Below, in pieces: positions 20,078-30,364 of a stretch of DNA of 44,445 bases. The stretch comes from an uncultured Pseudoxanthomonas sp. (GTDB lineage Bacteria; Pseudomonadota; Gammaproteobacteria; Xanthomonadales; Xanthomonadaceae), in the NCBI GenBank assembly GCA_937975725.1, contig CALJUL010000121.1:1-44445 (forward strand), given 5' to 3'. A model generated the notes under the pieces. It saw only the letters and a program-made list of their open reading frames with translations, made no database searches and was not told the origin of the DNA. The translations under genes were made by a program, and so were the position numbers. How positions within the stretch are numbered: the first letter of the stretch is position 1; each line of letters opens with the position of its first letter.

Positions 20078-20719
20078 ATGGACCTGACCGATACCCAGCA
20101 CGCCATCCTGGCCCTGATCGCCGAACGCATCGAGGCCGAGGGTATGCCTCCTTCGCAGACCGAGATCGCCCGCGCCCTCGGTTTCAAGGGTGTGCGCGCG
20201 GCGCAGTACCACCTGGAGGCGCTGGAACAGGCCGGGGCCATCGAACGCCTGCCGGGCCGGGCGCGGGGCATCCGCCTGCTCAGGGCCCCCACCGCGGCGC
20301 AGCCCCGGCTGGACTTCCCCCCGGTCGACGACAACGCCCTGCGCGTGCCCGTGCTGGGGCAGGTGGCCGCTGGCGCCCCCATCGGCGCGGACGCCGGCCA
20401 CCACGACTACGTCATGCTGGACCGCGCCTTCTTCGCCCCCGCGCCCGACTACCTGCTGAAGGTGAAGGGCGACTCGATGCGCGACGAGGGCATCTTCGAC
20501 GGCGACCTGATCGGTGTGCACCGCACCCGCGATGCGCGTTCCGGGCAGATCGTCGTGGCGCGGATCGACGACGAGATCACCGTCAAGCTGCTGAAGATCG
20601 GCAAGGACCGCATCCGCCTGCTGCCGCGCAATCCCGACTACGCCCCCATCGAAGTGCTGCCGGACCAGGATTTCGCCATCGAGGGCCTGTACTGCGGCCT
20701 GGTGAGGCCGAACCGGTGA
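20078..20719 (+). CDS. lexA: SOS response repressor LexA
   Basis: Represses SOS genes and is inactivated by RecA-stimulated self-cleavage after DNA damage. The 213-residue protein has a winged helix-turn-helix (PPSQTEIARALGFKGVRAA), a linker, and a self-cleaving S24-type protease domain. The cleavage site is Ala98-Gly99 in GQVAAGAP, the nucleophile is Ser133 in KGDSMRDEGIF, and the general base is Lys170 in DEITVKLLK. ATG 20078 is chosen from the family N-terminus MDLTDTQ; the longer open frame begins upstream of the operator and is not coding. The operator abuts the start codon and there is no room for a Shine-Dalgarno site. recA follows after 190 nt. Confidence 0.97.
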   Translation: MDLTDTQHAILALIAERIEAEGMPPSQTEIARALGFKGVRAAQYHLEALEQAGAIERLPGRARGIRLLRAPTAAQPRLDFPPVDDNALRVPVLGQVAAGAPIGADAGHHDYVMLDRAFFAPAPDYLLKVKGDSMRDEGIFDGDLIGVHRTRDARSGQIVVARIDDEITVKLLKIGKDRIRLLPRNPDYAPIEVLPDQDFAIEGLYCGLVRPNR

Positions 20720-20746
20720 GCCGGCAAGCCGACGGCCGGCGCTTTT
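20720..20746 (+). terminator. Weak hairpin after lexA
   Basis: GCCGGC (20720-20725) can pair with GCCGGC (20735-20740), followed by GC and TTTT. The stem is only 6 bp and the T tract short, so this may be a partial terminator between lexA and recA that lets some transcripts read through. Confidence 0.3.
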
Positions 20747-20909
20747 CCGGCATCTCCACGGGCGGTTTCCCGACCCGCGCCGCCGCCGTCCACCGATGCT
20801 GCCGGCCTTGGCCATCCCCTAATTTCATTTCCACCCGTTCCGTCGCAATCCGTGCGATGGGCGCCCCCCACACTGACCGCATCCGACCACTTTGACCAGG
20901 AACACGACG

Positions 20910-21944
<1,035 letters not shown>

Positions 21945-21985
21945 TCCGGCCCAGTGGATGCCGGGCAAGAGCGGAGTGGGGCGCC

Positions 21986-22498
21986 GTGAACGGCGGCGAT
22001 GACCGGGGCGCGCGGCCCCGTGCCCGCCGCAAACCGCCCGAACGGACCCCTTTGCAGCGGGCCTTGGGACTGCTGACCCGGCGGGAGCATTCCCGCAAGG
22101 AGCTGTCCCGCAAGCTCGCCGCACGGGGCGTGGAACCGGCCGATGTGCGATCGGCCGTGGACCGTCTCGCGGACGAAGGCTGGCAGAGCGACACGCGCTT
22201 TGCCGAAGCCCTGGTCCGCAGCCGGGCCGCCGGGGGCTACGGCCCGCTGCGCATCCGCGCCGAACTGTCCCTGCATGGGCTGGACGGCGAAGCGGTGGCA
22301 GCGGCCATGGCCACCTTCGACGGCGACTGGACCGAAACGGCTTGCGACCTCGTCCGTCGCCGTTTCGGTCCGGTCGGCCGGGTCGATCCCGCGCAGCGGC
22401 GCCGGATCGCCGATTTCCTGGTCCGCCGGGGCTTCGATGCGGCCTCCGTGAGGGCGGCCAGCCGGTTGGAAACTGACGACTGGGAAGGTATGGCCTGA
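21986..22498 (+). CDS. recX: RecA modulator RecX
   Basis: Binds RecA filaments and limits their growth. The 170-residue protein has a basic N-terminus, then three helical repeats: ALGLLTRREHSRKELSRKL, DTRFAEALVRSRAAGGYGPLR and a C-terminal RRIADFLVRRGFD. The start is a GTG at 21986 with GGAG 9 nt upstream. The nearby ATG at 21999 is out of frame. It follows recA by 41 nt and is probably cotranscribed, which is the usual arrangement. Confidence 0.95.
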   Translation: MNGGDDRGARPRARRKPPERTPLQRALGLLTRREHSRKELSRKLAARGVEPADVRSAVDRLADEGWQSDTRFAEALVRSRAAGGYGPLRIRAELSLHGLDGEAVAAAMATFDGDWTETACDLVRRRFGPVGRVDPAQRRRIADFLVRRGFDAASVRAASRLETDDWEGMA

Positions 22499-22591
22499 TA
22501 ATCTAGGGCATTGGGTTGCCTGTGCCCGGTCGCGCCCGCACGTAGCGGAAGGCGCGGTGCCGGGGTGCACCCTCCAGCCAATGCAAGCCAG

Positions 22592-25243
<2,652 letters not shown>

Positions 25244-25317
25244 CTCGTCCGGTCCGCGCGCTGCTTGCAGGCGCGCGGCCCCGGCCGCTACCATGCTTTA
25301 GGTTCATGAATGTACCT

Positions 25318-25390
25318 GGAAACGGCATGTCCGGTTTCACGGACTTGCCGCGCCCCCGGCACTATTCTTGCCGGATTAAGGAGAGGAAAC
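25318..25390 (+). promoter_or_regulatory. csrA leader with five GGA motifs, possible CsrA autoregulation
   Basis: The sequence before csrA holds GGA at 25318, 25341, 25373, 25380 and 25385. The last two overlap the AAGGAGAGGA Shine-Dalgarno site. GAAAC and GTTTC near 25319-25338 can pair around CATGT. CsrA binds GGA-containing leaders and blocks ribosome entry on its own mRNA in several gammaproteobacteria, so autoregulation is plausible here. Confidence 0.45.
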
Positions 25391-25600
25391 ATGTTGATCT
25401 TGACCCGCCGTGTCGGCGAAACCCTGATGATCGGTGATTCGGTCACGGTGACCGTGCTCGGCGTGAAGGGCAATCAGGTGCGCATCGGCATCACAGCGCC
25501 GAAGGACGTCGCCGTCCATCGCGAAGAAATCTACCAGCGCATCCAGCGAGGAGAGGAAGTCGCCTCGTCCGGGAACCCGGATTCCTCTGCTTCGGAATGA
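25391..25600 (+). CDS. csrA: Carbon storage regulator CsrA/RsmA
   Basis: Small dimeric RNA-binding protein that controls translation and stability of many mRNAs, including motility, biofilm and secretion genes. The 69-residue protein starts MLILTRRVGETLMIGD, with RNA-contact Arg6-Arg7 region and the GVKGNQVRIGI strand, then the helix VHREEIYQRI. The C-terminal tail is longer than in E. coli (61 residues), as in other xanthomonads. A strong AAGGAGAGGA site precedes the ATG. It follows alaS by 147 nt and precedes tRNA-Ser. In xanthomonads csrA influences exopolysaccharide, which may matter for the locus downstream. Confidence 0.98.
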   Translation: MLILTRRVGETLMIGDSVTVTVLGVKGNQVRIGITAPKDVAVHREEIYQRIQRGEEVASSGNPDSSASE

Positions 25601-25606
25601 TTCCGT

Positions 25607-25635
25607 TTGCCGCGTGCGCGGCGAGCCGTTATCCT
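25607..25635 (+). promoter_or_regulatory. Candidate tRNA-Ser promoter
   Basis: TTGCCG (25607-25612) and TATCCT (25630-25635) are separated by 17 nt. The -10 ends 41 nt before the mature tRNA, leaving a 5' leader of about 35 nt for RNase P to remove. Confidence 0.5.
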
Positions 25636-25676
25636 ATGCGGCCGCCGTAGCCATGGTTGCGGCGCGCAACATCCCC

Positions 25677-25769
25677 GGAGTGATGCCCGAGTGGCCGAAG
25701 GGGCTCCCCTGCTAAGGGAGTATAGGGTCAAAAGCCTTATCGAGGGTTCGAATCCCTCTCACTCCGCCA
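25677..25769 (+). tRNA. tRNA-Ser (anticodon GCU)
   Basis: A 93-nt class II tRNA with encoded CCA. The acceptor stem GGAGTGA pairs with TCACTCC. The anticodon stem CTCCC/GGGAG closes the loop CTGCTAA with anticodon GCT, reading AGC and AGU. A long variable arm follows, then the T arm GAGGGTTCGAATCCCTC. It lies between csrA and tRNA-Arg, a typical order in xanthomonads. Confidence 0.97.
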
Positions 25770-25916
25770 GTTCCTGCGTGGCCTTCCGAGGCACGGCGCA
25801 GGGCTTGGAAACCGCATCTGTCCGATGCCTTCGACGGGCCCGGCAGACGTTGCGACTGCGGTGCCGCATCCATCGCGCGACGATGGATGCTAACGCAGGC
25901 GGTGATGCAAAAAAGG

Positions 25917-25946
25917 TTGACGGGCGGAACGCGTCTCACGCATAAT
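25917..25946 (+). promoter_or_regulatory. Candidate tRNA-Arg promoter
   Basis: TTGACG (25917-25922) and CATAAT (25941-25946) are separated by 18 nt. The tRNA begins 13 nt after the -10, so transcription would start only a few bases before it. This gives tRNA-Arg its own promoter, independent of tRNA-Ser. Confidence 0.6.
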
Positions 25947-25958
25947 TCCGCTCCTTAC

Positions 25959-26035
25959 GCGCCCGTAGCTCAGCTGGATAGAGTACCTGGCTACGAACCA
26001 GGCGGTCGGGAGTTCGAATCTCTCCGGGCGCGCCA
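25959..26035 (+). tRNA. tRNA-Arg (anticodon ACG)
   Basis: A 77-nt class I tRNA with encoded CCA. The acceptor GCGCCCG pairs with CGGGCGC. The anticodon stem CCTGG/CCAGG encloses CTACGAA with anticodon ACG, whose A34 is normally changed to inosine by TadA, reading CGU, CGC and CGA. The T arm is GGAGTTCGAATCTCT. A terminator follows immediately. The accessory gene set begins directly downstream. Confidence 0.98.
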
Positions 26036-26041
26036 TCCTCG

Positions 26042-26075
26042 GAAAGCCGGCACTTGTTGCCGGCTTTCGTTTTTT
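26042..26075 (+). terminator. Intrinsic terminator after tRNA-Arg
   Basis: Perfect 11-bp stem GAAAGCCGGCA / TGCCGGCTTTC with a 5-nt loop, followed by G and six T. This is a strong rho-independent terminator 6 nt after the tRNA CCA. Confidence 0.93.
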
Positions 26076-26189
26076 CCGGCGACCGTCTGCGCATGCGGGC
26101 CGTTCGCGAGTATTTTCTCCATCGCTATCCATGACCGCGCCGTTCGCGCGGAGAAACAGCGGCCCGCACGCGGCGGGCGGGGAGGTCCG

Positions 26190-26627
26190 ATGTCCGCCAC
26201 ACTCTTCGACATGCGACCCGGCATGCGCGTCTTCGGCCGTGCCCTGGTGGTTTTCGCGCTGTTGCTGTCGGCACCGTTCATCGCCGGATGCGGCAACGAT
26301 GCGCGGCAGGAAGCCCGCGTGCAGCGCGCCCTGATCGAGACGCCGGCCGTCGGCGATTACTATGCGGCCGAGCTCACCTATTTCTCCGATGCCGCGTTCG
26401 AACAGCAGCAGGACGTTTTCGGCCTGATGAAAGTGGTGATGGTGAACAGCGACGACATCACTCTGGTCACCGAAAACGGCGGCTCGCCGGACCCGGAAAG
26501 CGCACGCAGGGATCTCGCCGGCGACCCCGCGGCCGCGCAGTACGACGAGAGCGAGCGCATCGTGATCGCCAGGGCCGACCTGGCCGCGGCCTTCGATGCG
26601 GGGCACGTGCTGGGCGTGCGTCGCTGA
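26190..26627 (+). CDS. Small putative lipoprotein of unknown function
   Basis: A 145-residue predicted lipoprotein. The N-terminus has Arg residues, a hydrophobic segment (residues 18-31) and a lipobox I-A-G-C with Cys34 as the lipid-modified residue. The mature part is acidic, without repeats or motifs that I recognise. ATG 26190 is chosen because GGAGG lies 4 nt upstream; in-frame ATGs at 26211 and 26223 would give shorter signal sequences and are also possible. It stands alone between the tRNA-Arg terminator and the first beta-helix gene. I do not recognise the family. Confidence 0.75.
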   Translation: MSATLFDMRPGMRVFGRALVVFALLLSAPFIAGCGNDARQEARVQRALIETPAVGDYYAAELTYFSDAAFEQQQDVFGLMKVVMVNSDDITLVTENGGSPDPESARRDLAGDPAAAQYDESERIVIARADLAAAFDAGHVLGVRR

Positions 26628-26667
26628 GGGCGTCAATATCGCCGAGCGCCCGTATCCCAGTTAATGT

Positions 26668-26700
26668 GTGACGGAATTCATCGATTGCGGTATTCGTCAC
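26668..26700. promoter_or_regulatory. Inverted repeat upstream of beta-helix gene
   Basis: GTGACG (26668-26673) and CGTCAC (26695-26700) are perfect 6-bp arms. They extend inward to GTGACG(G)AAT / ATTCGTCAC with a single bulged base. The repeat lies 71 nt before the start codon in a locally AT-richer stretch. It could be an operator or an mRNA leader hairpin. Confidence 0.35.
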
Positions 26701-26770
26701 GGATTTTCACCCCCGGTTGTGGACGCGCCGATATAGTCCTTCGCGTTCCCCGTCCGGTATATCGAAGAAA

Positions 26771-28444
26771 ATGCGCCGTTCCCCCGCAGTCGCGCTCGTC
26801 CTCTCGCTGTCGATGTTTCCCGCAATCGCATGGTCGGCCACGTATACGGTCGGTCCCTCCGGGCGGCAGTACACCCAACTCTCCACCGTGTTCGCCAACA
26901 ACAACATCAACGCGGGCGACATCATCGAGGTGGACGGCAACGCCACCTACAGCGGCAACATCGTCGTCAACAGCGACGACGGCGGCGCCGCCGGCAACCC
27001 GGTGATCATCCGCTGGAAGCGCGCGGCCGGGCAGAGCCGCCCGGTGCTGCAGGGCGGCACCAACACCATCAAGTTCCAGCGCTCCAACTACGTGGTGCTG
27101 GAAGGCTTCGAGATCACCGGCGGCAGCAACACCTGCATCTTCAGCGAAGCGCACGAGATCACCGTGCGCGACACGGTGATCCGCGACTGCCCGTCGCACG
27201 GCATCCTGGCGGCGGACCAGAATTCGGGCTCGTTCACCCTGGAATACAGCGAGGTCCGCACCAGCGGCAGCGGCACCCAGCGGCATCCGATCTACATGCA
27301 GTCCGACGAGGTGGCCTACCCCGGTGCGGTGTTCCGCATGCAGTTCAACTACCTGCACGACGGCAACGGCGGCAACCTGGTGAAGGTGCGCCACGAGCGC
27401 GCCGAGATCTACTACAACTGGCTGGAAGGCTCTGCCTACCAGGCGCTGGAGCTGATCGGCCCGGATTGCTACACGCAGCAGTCCGGCTGGACGCCCACGC
27501 TGCGCCGCGAGGACGCCGACATCGTCGGCAACGTGATCGTGCAGTCCGGTAGCTGGGCCAACGCCATCCGCATCGGCGGCGACCTCAACGGCCGCAGCCA
27601 GGGCCGCGTGCGCCTGGTCAACAACACCATCCTGTTCACCCGCAGCGGCAGCGCCAACGCGGTGCTGGTGCAACTGGGCGCCGGTTCGCTGGAAATGCAC
27701 AACAACGTCATCCACCAGACCAGCAGCGAAGCGCCCGCCGTGCTCGTGGAGAACACCGGCGAGACGCCGTACTGCGCGCCCACCGGCACCTCGCCGTGGG
27801 ACGCGGGCCGCAAGGTCGCCGGCAGCAGCAACTGGGTCAAGACCGGCACCCGCAACGTGCCGACCGAATGGACCGGCACGCGCAACGGCAGCGATCCCGG
27901 CCTGGCCGGCATCGCGGGCTGGAACCTGCGCCCGACCGCTTCGAGCGTGCTGGTGGGCAACGGCAGCAATCCGCCGGTCACGCCCTCGGCCTTCCCGCTC
28001 CCCTCGCCGCTGTCCATCCCGCTGTACGACCCGCCCTCGCGCGCCAAGCTGGACTTGAACGGCGCCCGCCAGCGCACCCTGACCGGCGGACGCCTGTCCA
28101 TCGGTGCCCTGGAGTCGACGGCCGGCGACTCCACGCCGACCGAGCCCGTGCGCGTCAACGGCTCGCAGCCGCTGGTGCCGGGCGGCGCGTCCGCGATCGC
28201 GCCCGCCGCGGCGGTGCCTGCCCAGGGCAGCGCCCCGGCGACCAGCGTGTCCGCCCTGGTCCCGGCGACGGACGATGCCGCTTCGTCCGCGGCCGACACG
28301 GCGGCGAAGCCGTCGCGCCGGATCAGCAAGTACGCGCGCATCCAGCCGGAGTACCGGGTACGCCGCTGGTCGGCGCCCGCACGGGAATGGTGCGATACCG
28401 AAACCAGCGTCGAGGGCGGCCGCTCGATCTGCGGACCACGCTGA
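26771..28444 (+). CDS. Exported right-handed parallel beta-helix protein
   Basis: A 557-residue exported protein. A signal peptide ends near AIAWSA (about residue 22). Residues 25-400 show the repeating short hydrophobic/Asn pattern of a right-handed beta helix (for example VLEGFEITGG, ITVRDTVIRDC, IYYNWLEGS, VRLVNNTILF), the fold of pectate lyases, alginate lyases and epimerases. The C-terminal third contains an Ala/Pro/Ser/Thr-rich linker (about 455-520) and a short basic end with two cysteines. Catalytic residues cannot be assigned by eye. It is followed by a strong terminator and then a polyprenyl-phosphate sugar transferase gene. A second protein of the same architecture lies on the other side of that gene. 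A role in trimming or modifying exopolysaccharide is inferred. Confidence 0.85.
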   Translation: MRRSPAVALVLSLSMFPAIAWSATYTVGPSGRQYTQLSTVFANNNINAGDIIEVDGNATYSGNIVVNSDDGGAAGNPVIIRWKRAAGQSRPVLQGGTNTIKFQRSNYVVLEGFEITGGSNTCIFSEAHEITVRDTVIRDCPSHGILAADQNSGSFTLEYSEVRTSGSGTQRHPIYMQSDEVAYPGAVFRMQFNYLHDGNGGNLVKVRHERAEIYYNWLEGSAYQALELIGPDCYTQQSGWTPTLRREDADIVGNVIVQSGSWANAIRIGGDLNGRSQGRVRLVNNTILFTRSGSANAVLVQLGAGSLEMHNNVIHQTSSEAPAVLVENTGETPYCAPTGTSPWDAGRKVAGSSNWVKTGTRNVPTEWTGTRNGSDPGLAGIAGWNLRPTASSVLVGNGSNPPVTPSAFPLPSPLSIPLYDPPSRAKLDLNGARQRTLTGGRLSIGALESTAGDSTPTEPVRVNGSQPLVPGGASAIAPAAAVPAQGSAPATSVSALVPATDDAASSAADTAAKPSRRISKYARIQPEYRVRRWSAPAREWCDTETSVEGGRSICGPR

Positions 28445-28478
28445 ACCCCCGGTTTCCGCCGCTCCCGCAGAGCTTCCC

Positions 28479-28508
28479 ATCGCCCCGGTCCTCCGGGGCG
28501 ATTTTTTT
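28479..28508 (+). terminator. Intrinsic terminator after beta-helix gene
   Basis: Perfect 10-bp stem ATCGCCCCGG / CCGGGGCGAT with loop TCCT, running into seven T. It lies 35 nt after the stop codon, so the sugar transferase gene downstream needs its own promoter. Confidence 0.95.
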
Positions 28509-28729
28509 GGCCGCCTGCGCATTCGGGTCACGTTAGACCGGACATGGTGGGAATCGATGGGAAAGCGCAGGCCGTGCCGGGAACGGCCGGGCCTGTGCCG
28601 CACGGCGGAATGGCGATCCGGGACGAGTCCGGCCCGGCGCTTCCGCATCCGGATTCCGGCCGGAGTCCGTGCCGGCGCCGAGGTTGCGGCGCCGGGACAG
28701 CTTGGCTTGCTTGATTCAGGGGGAAGATC

Positions 28730-30124
28730 GTGGCGAATGCATTCACGAGTCGCGCCAACCGTGTGACCCGCATGTTGTGGTTTTTCGAACTGGCCGTGCT
28801 GCTGCTCGCCGTCGCGGGCGCGGCGGGGCTGCGGTTCTGGGGCGATGCCGAGGGCCTGGAGCTGTTCTCGCAGACCGGCCTGCTGCGCGCGCTGATCTTC
28901 GCGCTGGTCATCACCACCACGATGGCCGCCTTCGGGCTCTACCAGCCCCACGTGCGGCACACGCGCATCGATTTCATGCTGCGCATCGTGCTGGCGTTCG
29001 TGTTCGGTGCGGTGGCCCTGCTGGTGCTCTACTACCTGGCGCCGCCCACCCACATCGGCCGCACGGTGTTCATGCTGGCGCTGCTGATCGGCTTGGCCGG
29101 CGTGAGCGTGCTGCGCGCCTGCGTGTACCGGCTGGTCGGCGTGGACGCCTTCAAGCGCCGCATCCTGGTGTACGGGGCGGGCAACAACGCCGACCTCATC
29201 AACCGCCGCATGCGCCGCCGCTCCGACCGCCGCTCCTTCGTTGTGGTCGGCTTCCTGCCGGTGCCCGGCCAGGCGGTGATGGTGGCCGAGGACCTGCTGA
29301 TCCGCAGCGACGAGCGCTTGCCGCAACTGGCCGAGCGCCTGGGCCTGCACGAAGTCCTGATCGCGCCGGACGAGCGCCGCGGTGGCCTGCCGATGGAAGA
29401 CATCCTGGCCTGCGCGCAGGCCGGCGTGTCCATCGTCGACCTGCCGGTGTTCTTCGAGCGCGAGGCCGGCCTGATCAAGCTGGAAGTGGTCGATCCTTCC
29501 TCGCTGGTGTTCACCGGCGGCTTCGACCACTCGCTGCCGCGCCGGCTCAGCAAGCGTGGTTTCGACATCGCCGCGGCGCTGCTGCTGTTGCTGGTGGCCT
29601 GGCCGGCGATGCTGATCGTCGCGCTGTGCGTGTGGCTGGAGAGCGGTTCGCCCATCCTGTACCGGCAGACGCGCGTGGGCGAGGGCGGCCGCAGCTTCGA
29701 CGTGGTGAAGTTCCGCAGCATGCGCACCGACGCGGAGAAGGACGGCGTGGCACGCTGGGCGACCACAAACGACGACCGCACCACGCGGGTGGGCCGCTTC
29801 ATCCGCCAGACCCGCCTGGACGAGCTGCCGCAGTTGTTCAACGTGCTGGCCGGCGACATGAGCTTCGTCGGCCCGCGCCCGGAGCGCCCGCAGTTCGTCG
29901 ACCAGTTGACGCGCGAGATCCGCTACTACAGCGTGCGCCACTCGGTGAAGCCGGGCCTGACCGGCTGGGCGCAACTGCGCTATCCCTACGGCGCCTCGGT
30001 CAAGGACGCCGAGGAGAAGCTCAAGTTCGACCTGTTCTACGTCAAGAACCACGGCCTGGTGTTCGACCTGATGATCCTGTTGCAGACCGTGGAAGTGGTG
30101 CTGTTCCGCCGCGGCGGACGCTGA
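28730..30124 (+). CDS. Polyprenyl-phosphate glycosylphosphotransferase (EpsB-like)
   Basis: Inner-membrane enzyme that transfers a sugar-1-phosphate to undecaprenyl phosphate, the first step of building a polysaccharide repeat unit. The 464-residue protein has four N-terminal membrane helices (about 15-130), a soluble nucleotide-binding-like domain (ILVYGAGNNADLI), a further membrane helix (about 275-300), and the bacterial sugar-transferase domain: VVKFRSMRTDAEKDG, RLDELPQLFNVL, MSFVGPRPERP and VKPGLTGWAQL. The architecture fits the PEP-CTERM-associated sugar transferase group (TIGR03013 type). The start is a GTG at 28730 preceded by GGGGGAAG. It is convergent with the second beta-helix gene. 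No exosortase gene lies in the window. Confidence 0.93.
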   Translation: MANAFTSRANRVTRMLWFFELAVLLLAVAGAAGLRFWGDAEGLELFSQTGLLRALIFALVITTTMAAFGLYQPHVRHTRIDFMLRIVLAFVFGAVALLVLYYLAPPTHIGRTVFMLALLIGLAGVSVLRACVYRLVGVDAFKRRILVYGAGNNADLINRRMRRRSDRRSFVVVGFLPVPGQAVMVAEDLLIRSDERLPQLAERLGLHEVLIAPDERRGGLPMEDILACAQAGVSIVDLPVFFEREAGLIKLEVVDPSSLVFTGGFDHSLPRRLSKRGFDIAAALLLLLVAWPAMLIVALCVWLESGSPILYRQTRVGEGGRSFDVVKFRSMRTDAEKDGVARWATTNDDRTTRVGRFIRQTRLDELPQLFNVLAGDMSFVGPRPERPQFVDQLTREIRYYSVRHSVKPGLTGWAQLRYPYGASVKDAEEKLKFDLFYVKNHGLVFDLMILLQTVEVVLFRRGGR

Positions 30125-30152
30125 GCGGCGCGCAGGAGGCGGCAAGGAAGGC

Positions 30153-30176
30153 GGCCGCCGGAAGGGACCGGCGGCC
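30153..30176. terminator. Hairpin between convergent genes
   Basis: Perfect 9-bp stem GGCCGCCGG / CCGGCGGCC with a 6-nt loop, 29 nt after the sugar transferase stop. There is no T tract, so its strength as a terminator is uncertain. It may act in both directions. Confidence 0.4.
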
Positions 30177-30196
30177 CGTTGGCAGGGGCACTTGGC

Positions 30197-30259
30197 GGAT
30201 TGCAGATCGAAATTCCGGATTGCAGGGAACCTGATTCTGTTCAGGCCCTACGGAATTTC
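30197..30259. repeat. Nested inverted repeat plus short direct repeat
   Basis: GAAATTCCG (30209-30217) and CGGAATTTC (30251-30259) are perfect 9-bp arms. Between them AGGG pairs with CCCT and CCTGA with TCAGG, so the whole segment can fold into one long interrupted hairpin. The word GGATTGCAG occurs twice, at 30197 and 30217, exactly 20 nt apart. It lies in the gap between convergent genes. It may be a bidirectional terminator or a repeat element. Confidence 0.55.
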
Positions 30260-30364
30260 ACCGCACCGGCATGACCATGCGATGCGGCTGACATGAGGCC
30301 ATGCGGCGCAGCCAGGGCCGGCCATGCAGCCCGGCGAAGCCGGGTCGACCGCTGATTTCAGAAT

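Noticed and set aside
26717..26737. TTGTGG and TATAGT as a sigma-70 promoter before the beta-helix gene
   Set aside because: The spacer is only 9 nt. No good -35 lies 16-18 nt before TATAGT.
26678..30145. 1155-codon open frame antisense to the beta-helix and sugar transferase genes
   Set aside because: It runs through a strong terminator and intergenic sequence and has a biased composition with no recognisable motif.
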